DNA of 64,000 nucleotides. It comes from Anaerolineales bacterium (lineage in GTDB: Bacteria; Chloroflexota; Anaerolineae; Anaerolineales; E44-bin32). Shown here one piece after another: positions 55,496 through 64,000 of the stretch. How positions within the stretch are numbered: the stretch's first letter is position 1; every line of letters starts with the position of its first letter. Under the pieces are notes generated by a model. That model searched no databases, was not told the DNA's origin, and saw only the letters and a list, made by a program, of their open reading frames with translations. Both the position numbers and the translations under genes were made by a program. The stretch covers positions 28,403-92,402 of the forward strand of contig JAFGNH010000012.1 in NCBI GenBank assembly GCA_016927115.1, written 5' to 3'.

Positions 55496-57301
55496 TCATG
55501 TATTATCCCGTGCGTTTTCAATATAAGACAGTGATTGGTGGCGGAAGTATGTGTTGTATAGATCGGCATAGGTGCCGTGCTGCTTCAGCAGTACATCATG
55601 GCAGCCCTCTTCGATGATCCGGCCATGATCCAGAACCAGGATACGGTCTGCAGCGCGCACTGTCGACAGCCTGTGGGCGATCAGGATCGACGTGGTTTTC
55701 GCAAGGATCAGTCCCAGCGCTTCCTGTATCTGTGACTCCGTAAAGGGGTCGATGCTGGCAGTGGCTTCGTCAAGGATAAAGATGGAGGGTTTCTGGATCA
55801 GCACCCGCATCAGGGCTACCAGCTGGCGCTGGCCCATCGATAATCGGCTGCCGCGCTCCCCTGCATATGTCTGCAGGCCATCCGGCAGGGTGGCCACCCA
55901 CTCACCACTTCCAATCTGGTTTGCCAGCGCCTGAATATCATTTTCACTGGCGTCCGGACTGGCATAACGGATGTTCTCAGCCACGGAGGCATCGAACAGG
56001 AACGGAGTCTGGGAAATGATTCCGAGCCGGCGGCGATAGGATGCCAGTTCAAAGGTGCGGATATCCTGTCCGTCGATATGGAGTTTTCCTTCCTGGAACT
56101 CATAAAAACGGGCAACAAGCCGGGCGATGGAGGATTTTCCTGCACCGGTGTGGCCAACCAGGGCGATGTTTTCGCCCGGTTCGATGTGCAGATTAAAATC
56201 CCTCAGCACAGCCTCATGGGGCAGGTATTGGAAATTCAGGTTGCTGAATGTTATTTCCCCGCGCAGGGTTGTCACTGGTTTGGTTTCTGTCTGAATGACT
56301 ACTGGTTCAGCGTCTATCAGGGCAAAAACGCGTTCGGCTGCGGAAAGCCCCTGCTGAATCTGGCTCCAGAACGATGAAAGATTGAGGATCGGGAACCAGA
56401 ACCGGTCCAGGCTGATGGTGAAGAGGTACCAGGCGCCGATGGTAATGGCCCCGGTGGCTGCACGCATACCGCCGGTGTACACCAGGATCGAAGTGCCGAT
56501 ACCACCAATGGCATTCAGGATTGGGAATACCATCGCCAGTGTCAGGCCGCGGCGTATGTTGACCTGGTAGGATTGCTGGTTTACATCCTCGAATTCCTCG
56601 TAAATGGCAGCTTCCTGCCGGAAGTTCTTGGCGACACCGATCCCGGTTACGGCTTCCTTGATCAATGCATTTACGTTGGCCATGACCCGCATGCCCCGCC
56701 GTGTTACCCGCCGGGCCATGGCCCTGAAACCGTAACCAAGCGCTCCTACGGCAGGCAGCATCATGATAACTACAAGGGTGAGTTTGACGTCGATCTGGAT
56801 CAAAACAGCAAACAGAATGATCGACTGCACCATCTGGCTGAAGATATCAGTAAGCAGGACGACGACCTTGGCAAATTCCTGGGTATCAGATGTGATTCTG
56901 GACACGATCCGGCCGGAGGAGAATTCATCGAAAAAGCTCAGATCGTGATGGATGGTTGACTGAAAAGCATTTTCCCGCAGCGCCAGCATCACATCTCCGG
57001 CGACACGAGCCATCATCCTGCGCCGGATCCAGTTCATGCCCCAGATAATTACTCCAAACAGGAACAGGCCGGCAGCTATAACCGGAACAGCAGCGGGATT
57101 ATTATCGTTGAGATAGTCCACACCATTGGACAGCCAGATCGGGGTCAGGGCACTGGCGAAACTCTGCAGGATGATGGCGAGCAGGATGCCGGCCAGCTGT
57201 TTTCCCTTGTGACGGAAATGCACCAGCATACGCATCACAAGTTCCCGGTCACGGTAACTGCGGTCGTACGATTCTTCGGCGAGTCCGGAGAAGAAGCCCA
57301 T
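55496..57301 (-). CDS. ABC exporter subunit with the catalytically competent ATP site Glu (heterodimer partner)
   Basis: 601 residues. Membrane domain (about 30-320) with six segments, then nucleotide-binding domain: Walker A GHTGAGKSS, Walker B FILDEATASID with the catalytic Glu, H-loop AHRLS. The signature is non-canonical, LSMGQRQLVALMR in place of LSGGQ. Start ATG 57301 follows the stop of the upstream ABC gene by one base with GGAGGAGG before it; the ORF-track extension to 57526 lies inside the neighbour. It acts with the product of 57303-59066 as a heterodimeric exporter of the BmrCD/TM287-288 kind. Confidence 0.92.
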   Translation of the reverse strand: MGFFSGLAEESYDRSYRDRELVMRMLVHFRHKGKQLAGILLAIILQSFASALTPIWLSNGVDYLNDNNPAAVPVIAAGLFLFGVIIWGMNWIRRRMMARVAGDVMLALRENAFQSTIHHDLSFFDEFSSGRIVSRITSDTQEFAKVVVLLTDIFSQMVQSIILFAVLIQIDVKLTLVVIMMLPAVGALGYGFRAMARRVTRRGMRVMANVNALIKEAVTGIGVAKNFRQEAAIYEEFEDVNQQSYQVNIRRGLTLAMVFPILNAIGGIGTSILVYTGGMRAATGAITIGAWYLFTISLDRFWFPILNLSSFWSQIQQGLSAAERVFALIDAEPVVIQTETKPVTTLRGEITFSNLNFQYLPHEAVLRDFNLHIEPGENIALVGHTGAGKSSIARLVARFYEFQEGKLHIDGQDIRTFELASYRRRLGIISQTPFLFDASVAENIRYASPDASENDIQALANQIGSGEWVATLPDGLQTYAGERGSRLSMGQRQLVALMRVLIQKPSIFILDEATASIDPFTESQIQEALGLILAKTTSILIAHRLSTVRAADRILVLDHGRIIEEGCHDVLLKQHGTYADLYNTYFRHQSLSYIENARDNT

Positions 57302-57302
57302 G

Positions 57303-59066
57303 TCAGTCCTCCTCCAGACGAGCGAAGATGCGCTGGTATGCGAGCGAGGTTTCGAGCAGCTGCTCATGTGTGCCCTGTGCTGCAATCTTTCCCCGCCGCA
57401 GTACAAGAATCTGATCAGCCCAGCGGATCTGTGACAGGCGATGGGTGATGATGATTGTGGTGCGGCCTTCAGCCGCCTTGAAGATCGCTTTCTGTATGCG
57501 GTCTTCTGTAGCGCTGTCGATAGCACTTGTAGAGTCGTCCAGGATGAGGATATGGGGATCGGTGAGGAAAGCCCTCGCCAGAGCGATTCGTTGGCGCTGG
57601 CCGCCGGAAAGAGTTACACCTCGTTCACCAACAACGGTTTCATATCCATCATTCAGGTCGAGGATAAAATCGTGTGCCTGTGCCTGGCGGGCGGCTTTTT
57701 CGACATCTGCACGGGTGGCGTCCGGGCATCCGAAGGCGATGTTATCGGCGATCGATCGGGCGAAAAGGAAGATATCCTGTTCAATGATCGAAATGCCGCG
57801 GCGCAGTTTTGCCAGGTTCCAGTCACGGACATCGACCCCGTCCACACGGACAGTGCCTTCGTCCACATCATACGTATGGTTCATCAGGCGGGCGAGGGTG
57901 GTCTTACCGGATCCGGTCTGGCCGACAACAGCAAGGGTTTGCCCTGGCTGCAAGGTAAAACTGATATCGGAAAGCTGGTTGTCCTGTTCACCATAACCGA
58001 ACGAAACATGTTCAAACTCCACAGCACCTTTCATGGGCTGTGAGTAACCTTCCGGATTATCGCCGAATTCTGTTTTATGGGTTATCAGATCCAGAATACG
58101 CCTGGCGCTGGACATACCCAGGGAAATCTGTGAATACGCAAAAATGCTGGCAAACGTCGGGAACCCGAACAGCTCGATGAGGCCGACATAGGCAATGAGA
58201 TCTCCTATACTCATCAAACCCTGCCGGACCAGCAGGTAGCTGTGCAGGAAAGCGCCGGCTGTAGCCAGGCCCTGGAAGAGCAGGGGGACAAAACGGGCTT
58301 CGATTTCGCCCTGCTGAACAAACGCATCACGATAGGCGCGGGCATTGCGTTCAAAAAGGGCTGCTTCTCCCGTTTCCTGCGCATGGCCTTTGACGATTTC
58401 AACACCATCGATTGTTTCCGCCAGCCGGGCATTCAGCTGACCGAACGTGGATCGTACTCTGGCTGTGGTAGGTTTCAGCCTGTGCAGGTAGGATCGCAGA
58501 GCGAGCACATACAGAATGATGAACAGGATCGGGGTAAGGACCAGGCTGGGATGGTAGCGCGGGGCAACGATCAGGGGCATGATCAGGAAATAACCTGACC
58601 CGATTACGAGGTTGAAACCCGGATTGAACATAAAATTGATTTCACGCACGTCGTTTGTCGCCCGGGCCATGGTATCGCCCACAGGTTGTGAGCTGTGGAA
58701 CGCCATACTCTTTCCGAGCAGGCTGGTATACAGCTCCGAACGAATGTCAGCTTCAAGATGCTGTGCGAAAAATTCTGCGCTGCCATTTCGTCCGAACTGC
58801 AGAATTCCGCGGATAATCTGGCTGACTCCGAGAATGATGGAAAGCCGGATCAATTCGGGAATTGGTTCACTGTAGGTAAGTATGGTATTGAAAGCATCAC
58901 CAATAAAAATGGGGACAAGAGCAGCCAGCGCAGCATTGCCAAATGCGCCAACCATCAGGGTGAGAATCAACCACCAATAGCGGCGGATATGCGAAAGGAT
59001 CCACCTGGTTGGCGACCGATAGTCTGAAGTAAAAGGAATGTTGACAGTGAATTCAGAAATACTCAC
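57303..59066 (-). CDS. ABC exporter subunit with the degenerate Walker B (heterodimer partner)
   Basis: 587 residues. Six membrane segments (about 20-315), then Walker [10 protein letters not shown], signature [16 protein letters not shown] (canonical), Walker [13 protein letters not shown], where Asp replaces the catalytic Glu, and H-loop THRLS. This is exactly complementary to the partner subunit, which has the Glu but a changed signature. Start GTG 59066 is preferred: GAGGAA lies nine bases upstream, whereas for the GTG at 59075 it is directly adjacent. First of the two-gene operon. The substrate is unknown; the family covers drugs, lipids and peptides. Confidence 0.93.
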   Translation of the reverse strand: MSISEFTVNIPFTSDYRSPTRWILSHIRRYWWLILTLMVGAFGNAALAALVPIFIGDAFNTILTYSEPIPELIRLSIILGVSQIIRGILQFGRNGSAEFFAQHLEADIRSELYTSLLGKSMAFHSSQPVGDTMARATNDVREINFMFNPGFNLVIGSGYFLIMPLIVAPRYHPSLVLTPILFIILYVLALRSYLHRLKPTTARVRSTFGQLNARLAETIDGVEIVKGHAQETGEAALFERNARAYRDAFVQQGEIEARFVPLLFQGLATAGAFLHSYLLVRQGLMSIGDLIAYVGLIELFGFPTFASIFAYSQISLGMSSARRILDLITHKTEFGDNPEGYSQPMKGAVEFEHVSFGYGEQDNQLSDISFTLQPGQTLAVVGQTGSGKTTLARLMNHTYDVDEGTVRVDGVDVRDWNLAKLRRGISIIEQDIFLFARSIADNIAFGCPDATRADVEKAARQAQAHDFILDLNDGYETVVGERGVTLSGGQRQRIALARAFLTDPHILILDDSTSAIDSATEDRIQKAIFKAAEGRTTIIITHRLSQIRWADQILVLRRGKIAAQGTHEQLLETSLAYQRIFARLEED

Positions 59067-59262
59067 GACGTGCACTTCCTCATCTGATTCTTGCGTGCTG
59101 CAGAATTTCTCCCGTCAGCATACCACAACCAGACAGGCCTGTCAGCGCATAAAGTCCATGAGCCGTTTTTGTGCTATAGTCGGGCTGCAGATCCTGGATG
59201 CAGTCTCTCCGCGGGAAATTGCCAGCCGATTATTTTTTTTATTAAACGCCGTTTACCTGTAC

Positions 59263-59279
59263 AATTCTGTCACAGAATT
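59263..59279. promoter_or_regulatory. 17-base palindrome upstream of the sigma fusion gene
   Basis: AATTCTGT C ACAGAATT is a perfect inverted repeat with a one-base spacer, in the intergenic region between the leftward ABC operon and the rightward sigma fusion gene. It lies 42 bases from the fusion start and directly after a -10-like TACAAT (59260-59265). It is placed where a repressor would act. Half-sites resemble those upstream of uvrA. Confidence 0.45.
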
Positions 59280-59321
59280 CACCTCCATCACGTTATAGAT
59301 ATGAAACTTGAAGAGGAAAAT

Positions 59322-61076
59322 GTGAATAAACCGGATCAAAAGGCTGTTGACCTTGTTCAGCGGGCAATACGTGGAGATCAGGATGCTTTTGCAGATTTAT
59401 TCCACCAATTGAACGAGCCCGTTCTGAACTATGTTTATCGTATGGTTGGGGACCGACCGACAGCGGAGGATATCACACAGGATGCTTTTATTCGAGCACA
59501 CCACCGCATCGATCAGCTTGGTCCCCCCTGGGATTTTAAATCCTGGGTTTATCGTATTGCTGGTAACCTGGCGATAGATCATCTGCGCAAAGCCCGACGA
59601 TTTGTGGATGTGGAGGAGGTCGAATTGATCGGCGATTCAACCACGCGGCGACCACCGGAAAAGAAAACACAGATGGCGGAACAGCGTCAGGCTGTATGGA
59701 GAACGCTGGATGGGATGCCGACTATGTATCGGCAGGCATTGGTACTGCGTGAATTTAATGCACTCTCCTATATTGAACTTTCCAATGCTCTGGAGGTGAG
59801 TTATGACGCTGCCAGGCAGATCGTTCATCGAGCGAGAATCAAATTCAGGGACCTGCACGGGATCCGGATGCTGGCGGAAGAAGCACGACAGCGTTGTTCT
59901 GTGCTTGACGATATGCTCTCGGCATATCACGATGGGGAATTGCCTGAGAGTGATCTGAAACGTGTAAAAAAGCACATGAAAACCTGCAAGGACTGCCAGG
60001 CAACTGAAAAAGAAATGCAGAAGGTCAGTGCCATGCTTGCAGTTATTCCACCGATAATTCCAACGGCTCTCTGGAAGGCTGAAATCCTTGGAGAAATCAC
60101 CCGGCGTGCAGCCGATATTAAAGTTAAACCATCCGATCAACTTTCGAAACCTGGTGTTGACTCCGGTTCTGCTGCAACAGCACAGCCGGGTACTGGAAGC
60201 AGCGTTGCTTCCGCCTTTTCCAAAGCAGCAAATTTTCTCTCGACAGCATGGCCGATGGTTGTTATACCGGTTGTCGGCATCGCTGCAGCTGCAGGTATCT
60301 TTTTGTTTGCCAACCTGCCCCCCGGGAGCCCTGGTGGTTACGGCGGTGGCGCTGAGCCTTCGCCCAGTCCCACTGTGGCATCAGCTGTGCTGCCCCAGGA
60401 TATACAAACACCAGCGCCATCTATGGCGTCTGAGATGGCGCCTTCACCTTCACCTTCGCCCACTGTTACCAGCACGATTACTGCTACGGCTACACTGGAT
60501 CCTGCAAATGCAACCGGCTTGCAGAATGTGAAGTGCCGCTACGGTCCTGACATGGTGTTTGACATCGAAACATATCTGATGAAGGATGAGACCGCACTCA
60601 TCGTGGGACGCAACAACAACGATACCTGGTGGTATATCGAACGCAATGATGGGTATGGCATGTGCTGGGTCTGGGATGGTGTAGTTGAAGTTCGCGGTGA
60701 TCTCAGCCAGGTCTCGTTTGTCGCATCCCCATCCACGCCCACACTCACACCCACACAGGCAGATACCGAAGCCCCACAGGTGGATATTTCCCTGGCCCCT
60801 GATGGAGACGGCCACCCGAATAACCACGATATGATCACGTTTACCGCTTCTGCACAGGATAACCGTGGTGTGGAGAGGATTGAAATCTGGAAAAAATCCG
60901 CTGGAGATGCCACTTTTTCGCTGGCCCATATGTGTACGGGCGTTACTGAATGTATTTACACAGGCGGCCCATATGAATCGGGTATCCTGACTTACCAGGC
61001 ACGGGCATACGATGGAGCAGGTAATGAGGGGTTGACTTTAAAAAAGCAGGTCAATGTGGTCCTTATTATTTATTGA
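59322..61076 (+). CDS. single-chain ECF sigma, zinc anti-sigma, transmembrane, SH3-like and Ig-like protein
   Basis: 584 residues from GTG 59322 (AGAGGAA upstream; ATG 59301 adds seven residues but has no RBS). Domains in order: ECF sigma region 2 (about 25-95, TAEDITQDAFIRAH), region 4 (about 124-178, SYIELSNALEVSYDAARQIVHRAR), zinc-finger anti-sigma-like segment (about 192-230, HMKTCKDC), membrane segment (308-330), Pro/Ser/Thr-rich linker, an SH3-like domain with Cys pairs (about 400-458, CRYGPDMVF..WVWDGVVEV) and an Ig-like domain (about 484-580). The outer part would face outside while the sigma stays inside. Release would need proteolysis or a conformational switch. The SH3-like domain is repeated in the next gene. 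Confidence 0.88.
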   Translation: MNKPDQKAVDLVQRAIRGDQDAFADLFHQLNEPVLNYVYRMVGDRPTAEDITQDAFIRAHHRIDQLGPPWDFKSWVYRIAGNLAIDHLRKARRFVDVEEVELIGDSTTRRPPEKKTQMAEQRQAVWRTLDGMPTMYRQALVLREFNALSYIELSNALEVSYDAARQIVHRARIKFRDLHGIRMLAEEARQRCSVLDDMLSAYHDGELPESDLKRVKKHMKTCKDCQATEKEMQKVSAMLAVIPPIIPTALWKAEILGEITRRAADIKVKPSDQLSKPGVDSGSAATAQPGTGSSVASAFSKAANFLSTAWPMVVIPVVGIAAAAGIFLFANLPPGSPGGYGGGAEPSPSPTVASAVLPQDIQTPAPSMASEMAPSPSPSPTVTSTITATATLDPANATGLQNVKCRYGPDMVFDIETYLMKDETALIVGRNNNDTWWYIERNDGYGMCWVWDGVVEVRGDLSQVSFVASPSTPTLTPTQADTEAPQVDISLAPDGDGHPNNHDMITFTASAQDNRGVERIEIWKKSAGDATFSLAHMCTGVTECIYTGGPYESGILTYQARAYDGAGNEGLTLKKQVNVVLIIY

Positions 61077-61190
61077 GACAGCTGGGAATTACATGCAGCT
61101 GAGTACAATCTGGTTTGCTGCAAGACACAGAAGCAAACTTATTCATATCAGCACCGAAGCAGTCATCGCCCCCCTGAAAGGACGGTATCC

Positions 61191-63080
61191 ATGATATCGC
61201 TGAAACACTCCCATTTGTATACCCTTGCAGGACTCATTCTTCTGGCGTTTCTTGTTTCATCCTGTGACCTTCCGGCACCTGGTGATGTCTGCAGTGGTGC
61301 GGAACTGCAAAAGGTTGAGTTGATATCACCCGCCGATTTCGAAAGTGTGGGAACCAGCCTGCCAACGCTTTCGTGGAATATGCCAGGCGATTGTGATCCC
61401 GGCTCATATACCATCCAGCTGGCCAAGGATCGGGATATGACGGTGGATTTGCTGGAGGTCACGATCGATCATCCAACCACAACGTGGGCAATTCCCGGCC
61501 CGCTGGAAAATGCTGCGGAATACTGGTGGCAGGTGAAAGCGAATGTCGAGGAAGGGGGAACACTGGTAAGCGGGCAATATTCAAACCGCTGGCGGTTCTA
61601 CTACGGACCGACCTGTGATCCGGCTCACCAGACCAACCCTGTCCTGGTATGGCCTGTGGATGGCGAGACGATCGATACCGTGCTGCCCCTGCTTGAATGG
61701 AGCTATCCATATGGCCCAGGCTGTCTGCCCGGCGGATACCGGATTGAGCTTTCCACAGACCCGGGATTGGTGGATGTGGGATTGAATGGCGGGACCGGAA
61801 ATCCAAGCACAAAATGGCTGCCGGGAGACGATCTGGTCGACTGCACCAGCTACTACTGGCGTGTGGCACCGATAGTCGATATTGCTCTGGGGCCCTATTC
61901 TGAAAGCCGCAGCTTCTTTATAGACACCGCGGGGTCCTGTGCTGCATCTCCTGCAGGATCTCTGGGAGGTTTTGTTTTTCACGATCTCTGTGCAGTTCCA
62001 TACAGTTCGGATGCTCCTGCACCGGATGGCTGTGTGGACCTGCCGGATGGCGGCATGATTGCTAATGGTATCTATGAGGAAGGTGAACCCGGCCTGGAAG
62101 GGGTCACCGTTCGGCTGGCTGAGGGTTCATGCCCGGGCACTGATACCGGATTGACTGCACTCAGTGCGGCGGACGGCTCGTATTCCTTTGAAGGCCTTTC
62201 CGCCGGAACGTTTTGTCTATCTATAAATGCCCTTGGTGATGGAAACGATCTGGTACTGATCCCGGGTGGGTGGACCTATCCGGAGAGTGGGGATGAGCCC
62301 ATTATGCAGGAGGTTACCCTTGGTGCGGGTGAGAGTAATCTGGAGGTTCACTTCGGTTGGGATTACCAGTTCCTGCCTTCACCGGCAGCCTCTGAGCCTT
62401 CCGAACCAATGGTGAAGGCACTTCAAAACGCACACTGCCGCTATGGCCCTGATCGTGATGCCTGGGATGATATGGCCTTCCTGATGGAAGGAGAAACTAC
62501 CGTTGTCGAAGGGCGCCTGGCGGATAATTCCTGGTTCTATGTGCAGAATCCCACCGGAAGCGGATTCTGCTGGATAACCGCGGGTGTTCTCGAGTTTATT
62601 GGACCTGTATTAGAAACCAAGATCGTTGCAGCGCCGGCATTTGAGCTCGCTGATGGCGGCATCAGGGGCAAGGTATGGCATGATCTCTGTGCCCCGCCCT
62701 GGCTGTATGAGGGCACACCGCCCCCGCCTCCTGAAGGTTGTATCTCCACCGGCGGTGGTGGCATGACTGCCAATGGCGTGCTGGAAAGCGGTGAACCGGG
62801 TATTTCAGGTGTCGCAGTCTATCTTGGAAGCGGCTCGTGCAATTCGACAGGGCTTGCGACGGCATACACCAACTCCAATGGTACCTATGAATTCAGCGGA
62901 TTGGCCCCGGGAACATACTGTGTCACCGTTCAGGTGACTCCCAATGCGAATGTGCTGATCCCGGGCGGGTTCAGTTATCCAGCGGTTAATGGAGATACTG
63001 CTTCTCATACTGTTACGGTCACCGCCGGAAATACCACCACCGGTGTGAGCTTTGGCTGGGATTTCCAGTTTGCACCGTAG
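61191..63080 (+). CDS. surface lipoprotein with FN3-like, SdrD B-like and SH3-like domains
   Basis: 629 residues. Signal peptide with lipobox LVSSC (Cys25). Two FN3-like units (about 40-145 and 150-258; LSW..YTIQLAKD, LEW..YRIELSTD) are followed by an SdrD/Cna-B-like unit (about 268-395, GEPGLEGVTVRLAEG..DGSYSFEGLSAGTFCLSI), an SH3-like domain (about 418-485, CRYGPDRDAWDDMAFLMEGE) and a second SdrD-like unit (about 500-629). The SH3-like domain is the same type as in the sigma fusion encoded just upstream, and the gene order suggests a functional link. ATG 61191 follows GAAAGGACGG. A terminator follows. Confidence 0.88.
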   Translation: MISLKHSHLYTLAGLILLAFLVSSCDLPAPGDVCSGAELQKVELISPADFESVGTSLPTLSWNMPGDCDPGSYTIQLAKDRDMTVDLLEVTIDHPTTTWAIPGPLENAAEYWWQVKANVEEGGTLVSGQYSNRWRFYYGPTCDPAHQTNPVLVWPVDGETIDTVLPLLEWSYPYGPGCLPGGYRIELSTDPGLVDVGLNGGTGNPSTKWLPGDDLVDCTSYYWRVAPIVDIALGPYSESRSFFIDTAGSCAASPAGSLGGFVFHDLCAVPYSSDAPAPDGCVDLPDGGMIANGIYEEGEPGLEGVTVRLAEGSCPGTDTGLTALSAADGSYSFEGLSAGTFCLSINALGDGNDLVLIPGGWTYPESGDEPIMQEVTLGAGESNLEVHFGWDYQFLPSPAASEPSEPMVKALQNAHCRYGPDRDAWDDMAFLMEGETTVVEGRLADNSWFYVQNPTGSGFCWITAGVLEFIGPVLETKIVAAPAFELADGGIRGKVWHDLCAPPWLYEGTPPPPPEGCISTGGGGMTANGVLESGEPGISGVAVYLGSGSCNSTGLATAYTNSNGTYEFSGLAPGTYCVTVQVTPNANVLIPGGFSYPAVNGDTASHTVTVTAGNTTTGVSFGWDFQFAP

Positions 63081-63106
63081 GTTTGGTGCAGCAGATTGAG
63101 CAAGAC

Positions 63107-63135
63107 AATTTGCCCCGGGCATCCCGGGGCAAATT
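63107..63135. terminator. strong hairpin after the surface lipoprotein gene
   Basis: AATTTGCCCCGGG (63107-63119) and CCCGGGGCAAATT (63123-63135) form a perfect 13-pair stem with a three-base loop, 26 bases after the stop codon. There is no T run, so it may be a rho-independent terminator in part or an RNA end stabiliser. Confidence 0.6.
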
Positions 63136-63542
63136 ATGTTAATGCCCCCGGAGAGCGTGCCTGCCTTTGCCATGTGTAAGGAAGACAAGAGTATCAAAAA
63201 CCCTTCGTATGATTGGTGAAAATCACTGGTACATTTACGTGTGCTAATTGACACCCGCATCTCATCTCGACGAAGATTGGGATATCCCGGAATAGTTAAG
63301 CCCTTCCCGGCTCGAAAAAATATTAACATCTCAAAGCTCCGAGGAAACTCTAGTGTCATCGTAAAGCCTGTGAGAAGCAATAGCATCACCTTACATCCTT
63401 CTGGCATCCTGAAGCGCGCAATGGACCACTACGGCGATGGTCTGGCTTGTGAGGCGCAATGATAAACGCAGACCTTCTGCATCCTTCAACCATGATGCCC
63501 CGGCACTCCGTTGACTCATCATATTAATCAACACCCACGAGA

Positions 63543-63647
63543 GGTCCTTCGCAAGCTCAGGATGACAGAAAATGATGGGAAGTCCCTCGCAAGTTTGGAA
63601 TGACAGAATAGGAAGGGAGATCCTTCGCAAGCTCGGCATGGCAGAAA
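63543..63647. repeat. three tandem units of a dispersed repeat (38-base period)
   Basis: Units begin at about 63543, 63581 and 63619, exactly 38 bases apart. Each contains TCC(T/C)TCGCAAG followed by GG(A/C)ATG(A/G)CAGAA. This resembles short repeats scattered in Chloroflexota genomes, whose translations give HPELAKDL-like text (general knowledge). It is not a CRISPR array: there are too few copies and the units themselves diverge. Confidence 0.6.
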
Positions 63648-63686
63648 GTGAGAGGGCTTCCCCCTCCTGTCATCTTGTATAGACCG

Positions 63687-63725
63687 GGGACATCATAAAC
63701 ACCCGGACAGGGACATAGTGGACAC
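63687..63725. repeat. two GGGACAT...ACAC units
   Basis: GGGACATCATAAACAC (63687-63702) and GGGACATAGTGGACAC (63710-63725) repeat at a 23-base period. Such GGGACAT/GGACAC pairs are familiar beside insertion-sequence transposase genes, but no transposase lies in the window, so this is only a hint of a nearby element or a relic. Confidence 0.3.
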
Positions 63726-64000
63726 TTCATATTTCACATGTTTCAAATAATTTTCAGCATTCTGTTGTGTCAACACCTCAATAACACATACATCTATGTC
63801 GTTGGAGCGTCGGTCTGTTTAAAGGCACAAAAAAAAATGATCGGAGCGACCTGCTGCCCGCTCTTCGTTCACGTAATGAGGTGGGCGACTGCGGCAACCA
63901 TCTGACCCTTGTTTTGTCATTAGTATGCTAAAAATGCGGTAAATTTAGAAGAAGGGGACACGGCAGGCCGACTGTCATCAGGTCCATTGGAGACCGCCTC

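Larger units (their letters stand above)
63136..64000. other. gene-free right end with repeat units
   Basis: No supported gene. The ORF at 63391-63639 (-) reads through the repeat units and is not a real protein. Two repeat sets are listed separately. An A-rich run (63829-63838, inside gcacaaaaaaaaa) and otherwise unstructured sequence continue to the window edge. Confidence 0.4.

Noticed and set aside
57302-57526. N-terminal extension of the second ABC subunit
   Set aside because: Lies within the neighbouring ABC gene on the same strand; ATG 57301 has a strong RBS.
57441-58043. 200-codon plus-strand ORF
   Set aside because: Antisense to the ABC nucleotide-binding domain.
63391-63639. 82-codon minus-strand ORF
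   Set aside because: Reads through the 38-base repeats, giving the HPELAKDL text typical of translated repeat units, not a protein.
63543-63647. Possible CRISPR array
   Set aside because: Only three units, diverged from each other, no conserved repeat/spacer division and no cas genes.

Overview
The window is about 64 kb of bacterial chromosome at roughly 50% GC. I infer a member of the Chloroflexota, most likely class Anaerolineae. The inference rests on the gene content: Pro/Thr-rich linkers of the TPTPTP kind next to LysM, SH3-like and NBR1-Ig-like extracellular domains; lipoproteins; several zinc-ribbon membrane proteins; a CdaA/YbbR/Der cluster; and a ComEC and a histidine-kinase-like protein with eroded active sites. 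No rRNA, tRNA, CRISPR array or intact transposase was seen. Most of the window looks like stable chromosome rather than a mobile island.

Layout. 1-11.6 kb: tail of a gene cut by the window edge, an SPFH membrane protein, an alkaline-phosphatase-superfamily enzyme, a ParB-like/universal-stress fusion, an orphan OmpR-type regulator, ComEC, and a convergent pair of paralogous unknown proteins, one of them in an operon with a degenerate REC-GAF-kinase protein. 12.5-18.7 kb: leftward cdaA-cdaR-der (c-di-AMP synthesis, its YbbR partner, ribosome-assembly GTPase), preceded by a large TPR protein. 18.9-32.5 kb: mostly leftward housekeeping genes (polA, miaB, queG, a GltD-like oxidoreductase), with secreted or membrane proteins between them (NBR1-Ig lipoprotein, esterase lipoprotein, LysM protein, zinc-ribbon/Cys-rich protein) and a decayed group II intron reverse-transcriptase fragment near 29.7 kb. 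32.7-37.7 kb: a tight rightward six-gene operon with an ECF sigma factor, a putative membrane anti-sigma, a membrane protein and a MacA/MacB-like ABC efflux system. 37.8-43.6 kb: uvrA and two leftward zinc-ribbon proteins. 43.8-48.7 kb: a rightward six-gene cluster joining two small exported proteins, an ApbE flavin transferase, a ferric-reductase-like heme membrane protein and an OmpR/HK two-component system. 48.7-49.6 kb: no protein gene, but a multi-hairpin element followed by a perfect terminator hairpin and an alternative pairing partner, so a candidate regulatory RNA. 49.6-52.3 kb: a membrane metallophosphoesterase, a hotdog thioesterase and a ferritin/VIT1 fusion. 52.4-55.4 kb: a divergent pair made of a membrane protein and a large HTH-plus-TPR-like protein with an operator-like promoter region. 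55.5-59.1 kb: an asymmetric heterodimeric ABC exporter. 59.3-63.1 kb: a single-chain sigma factor/anti-sigma/transmembrane/SH3-like/Ig-like protein beside a lipoprotein carrying the same SH3-like domain. 63.1-64 kb: no gene; short dispersed-repeat units.

How the genes work together. Envelope sensing is the recurring theme. There are two ECF systems (one with a separate membrane partner, one fused to its own anti-sigma and an outside domain), one complete two-component system placed with a putative extracytoplasmic electron-transfer module, and an orphan regulator. Three export systems, c-di-AMP synthesis and several surface-anchored domain proteins fit a cell that monitors its envelope closely. 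The candidates I rank as most novel are the sigma-to-surface fusion with its domain-sharing neighbour, the ApbE/heme/acidic-tail/two-component cluster, and the structured RNA with mutually exclusive hairpins at about 48.9-49.2 kb.
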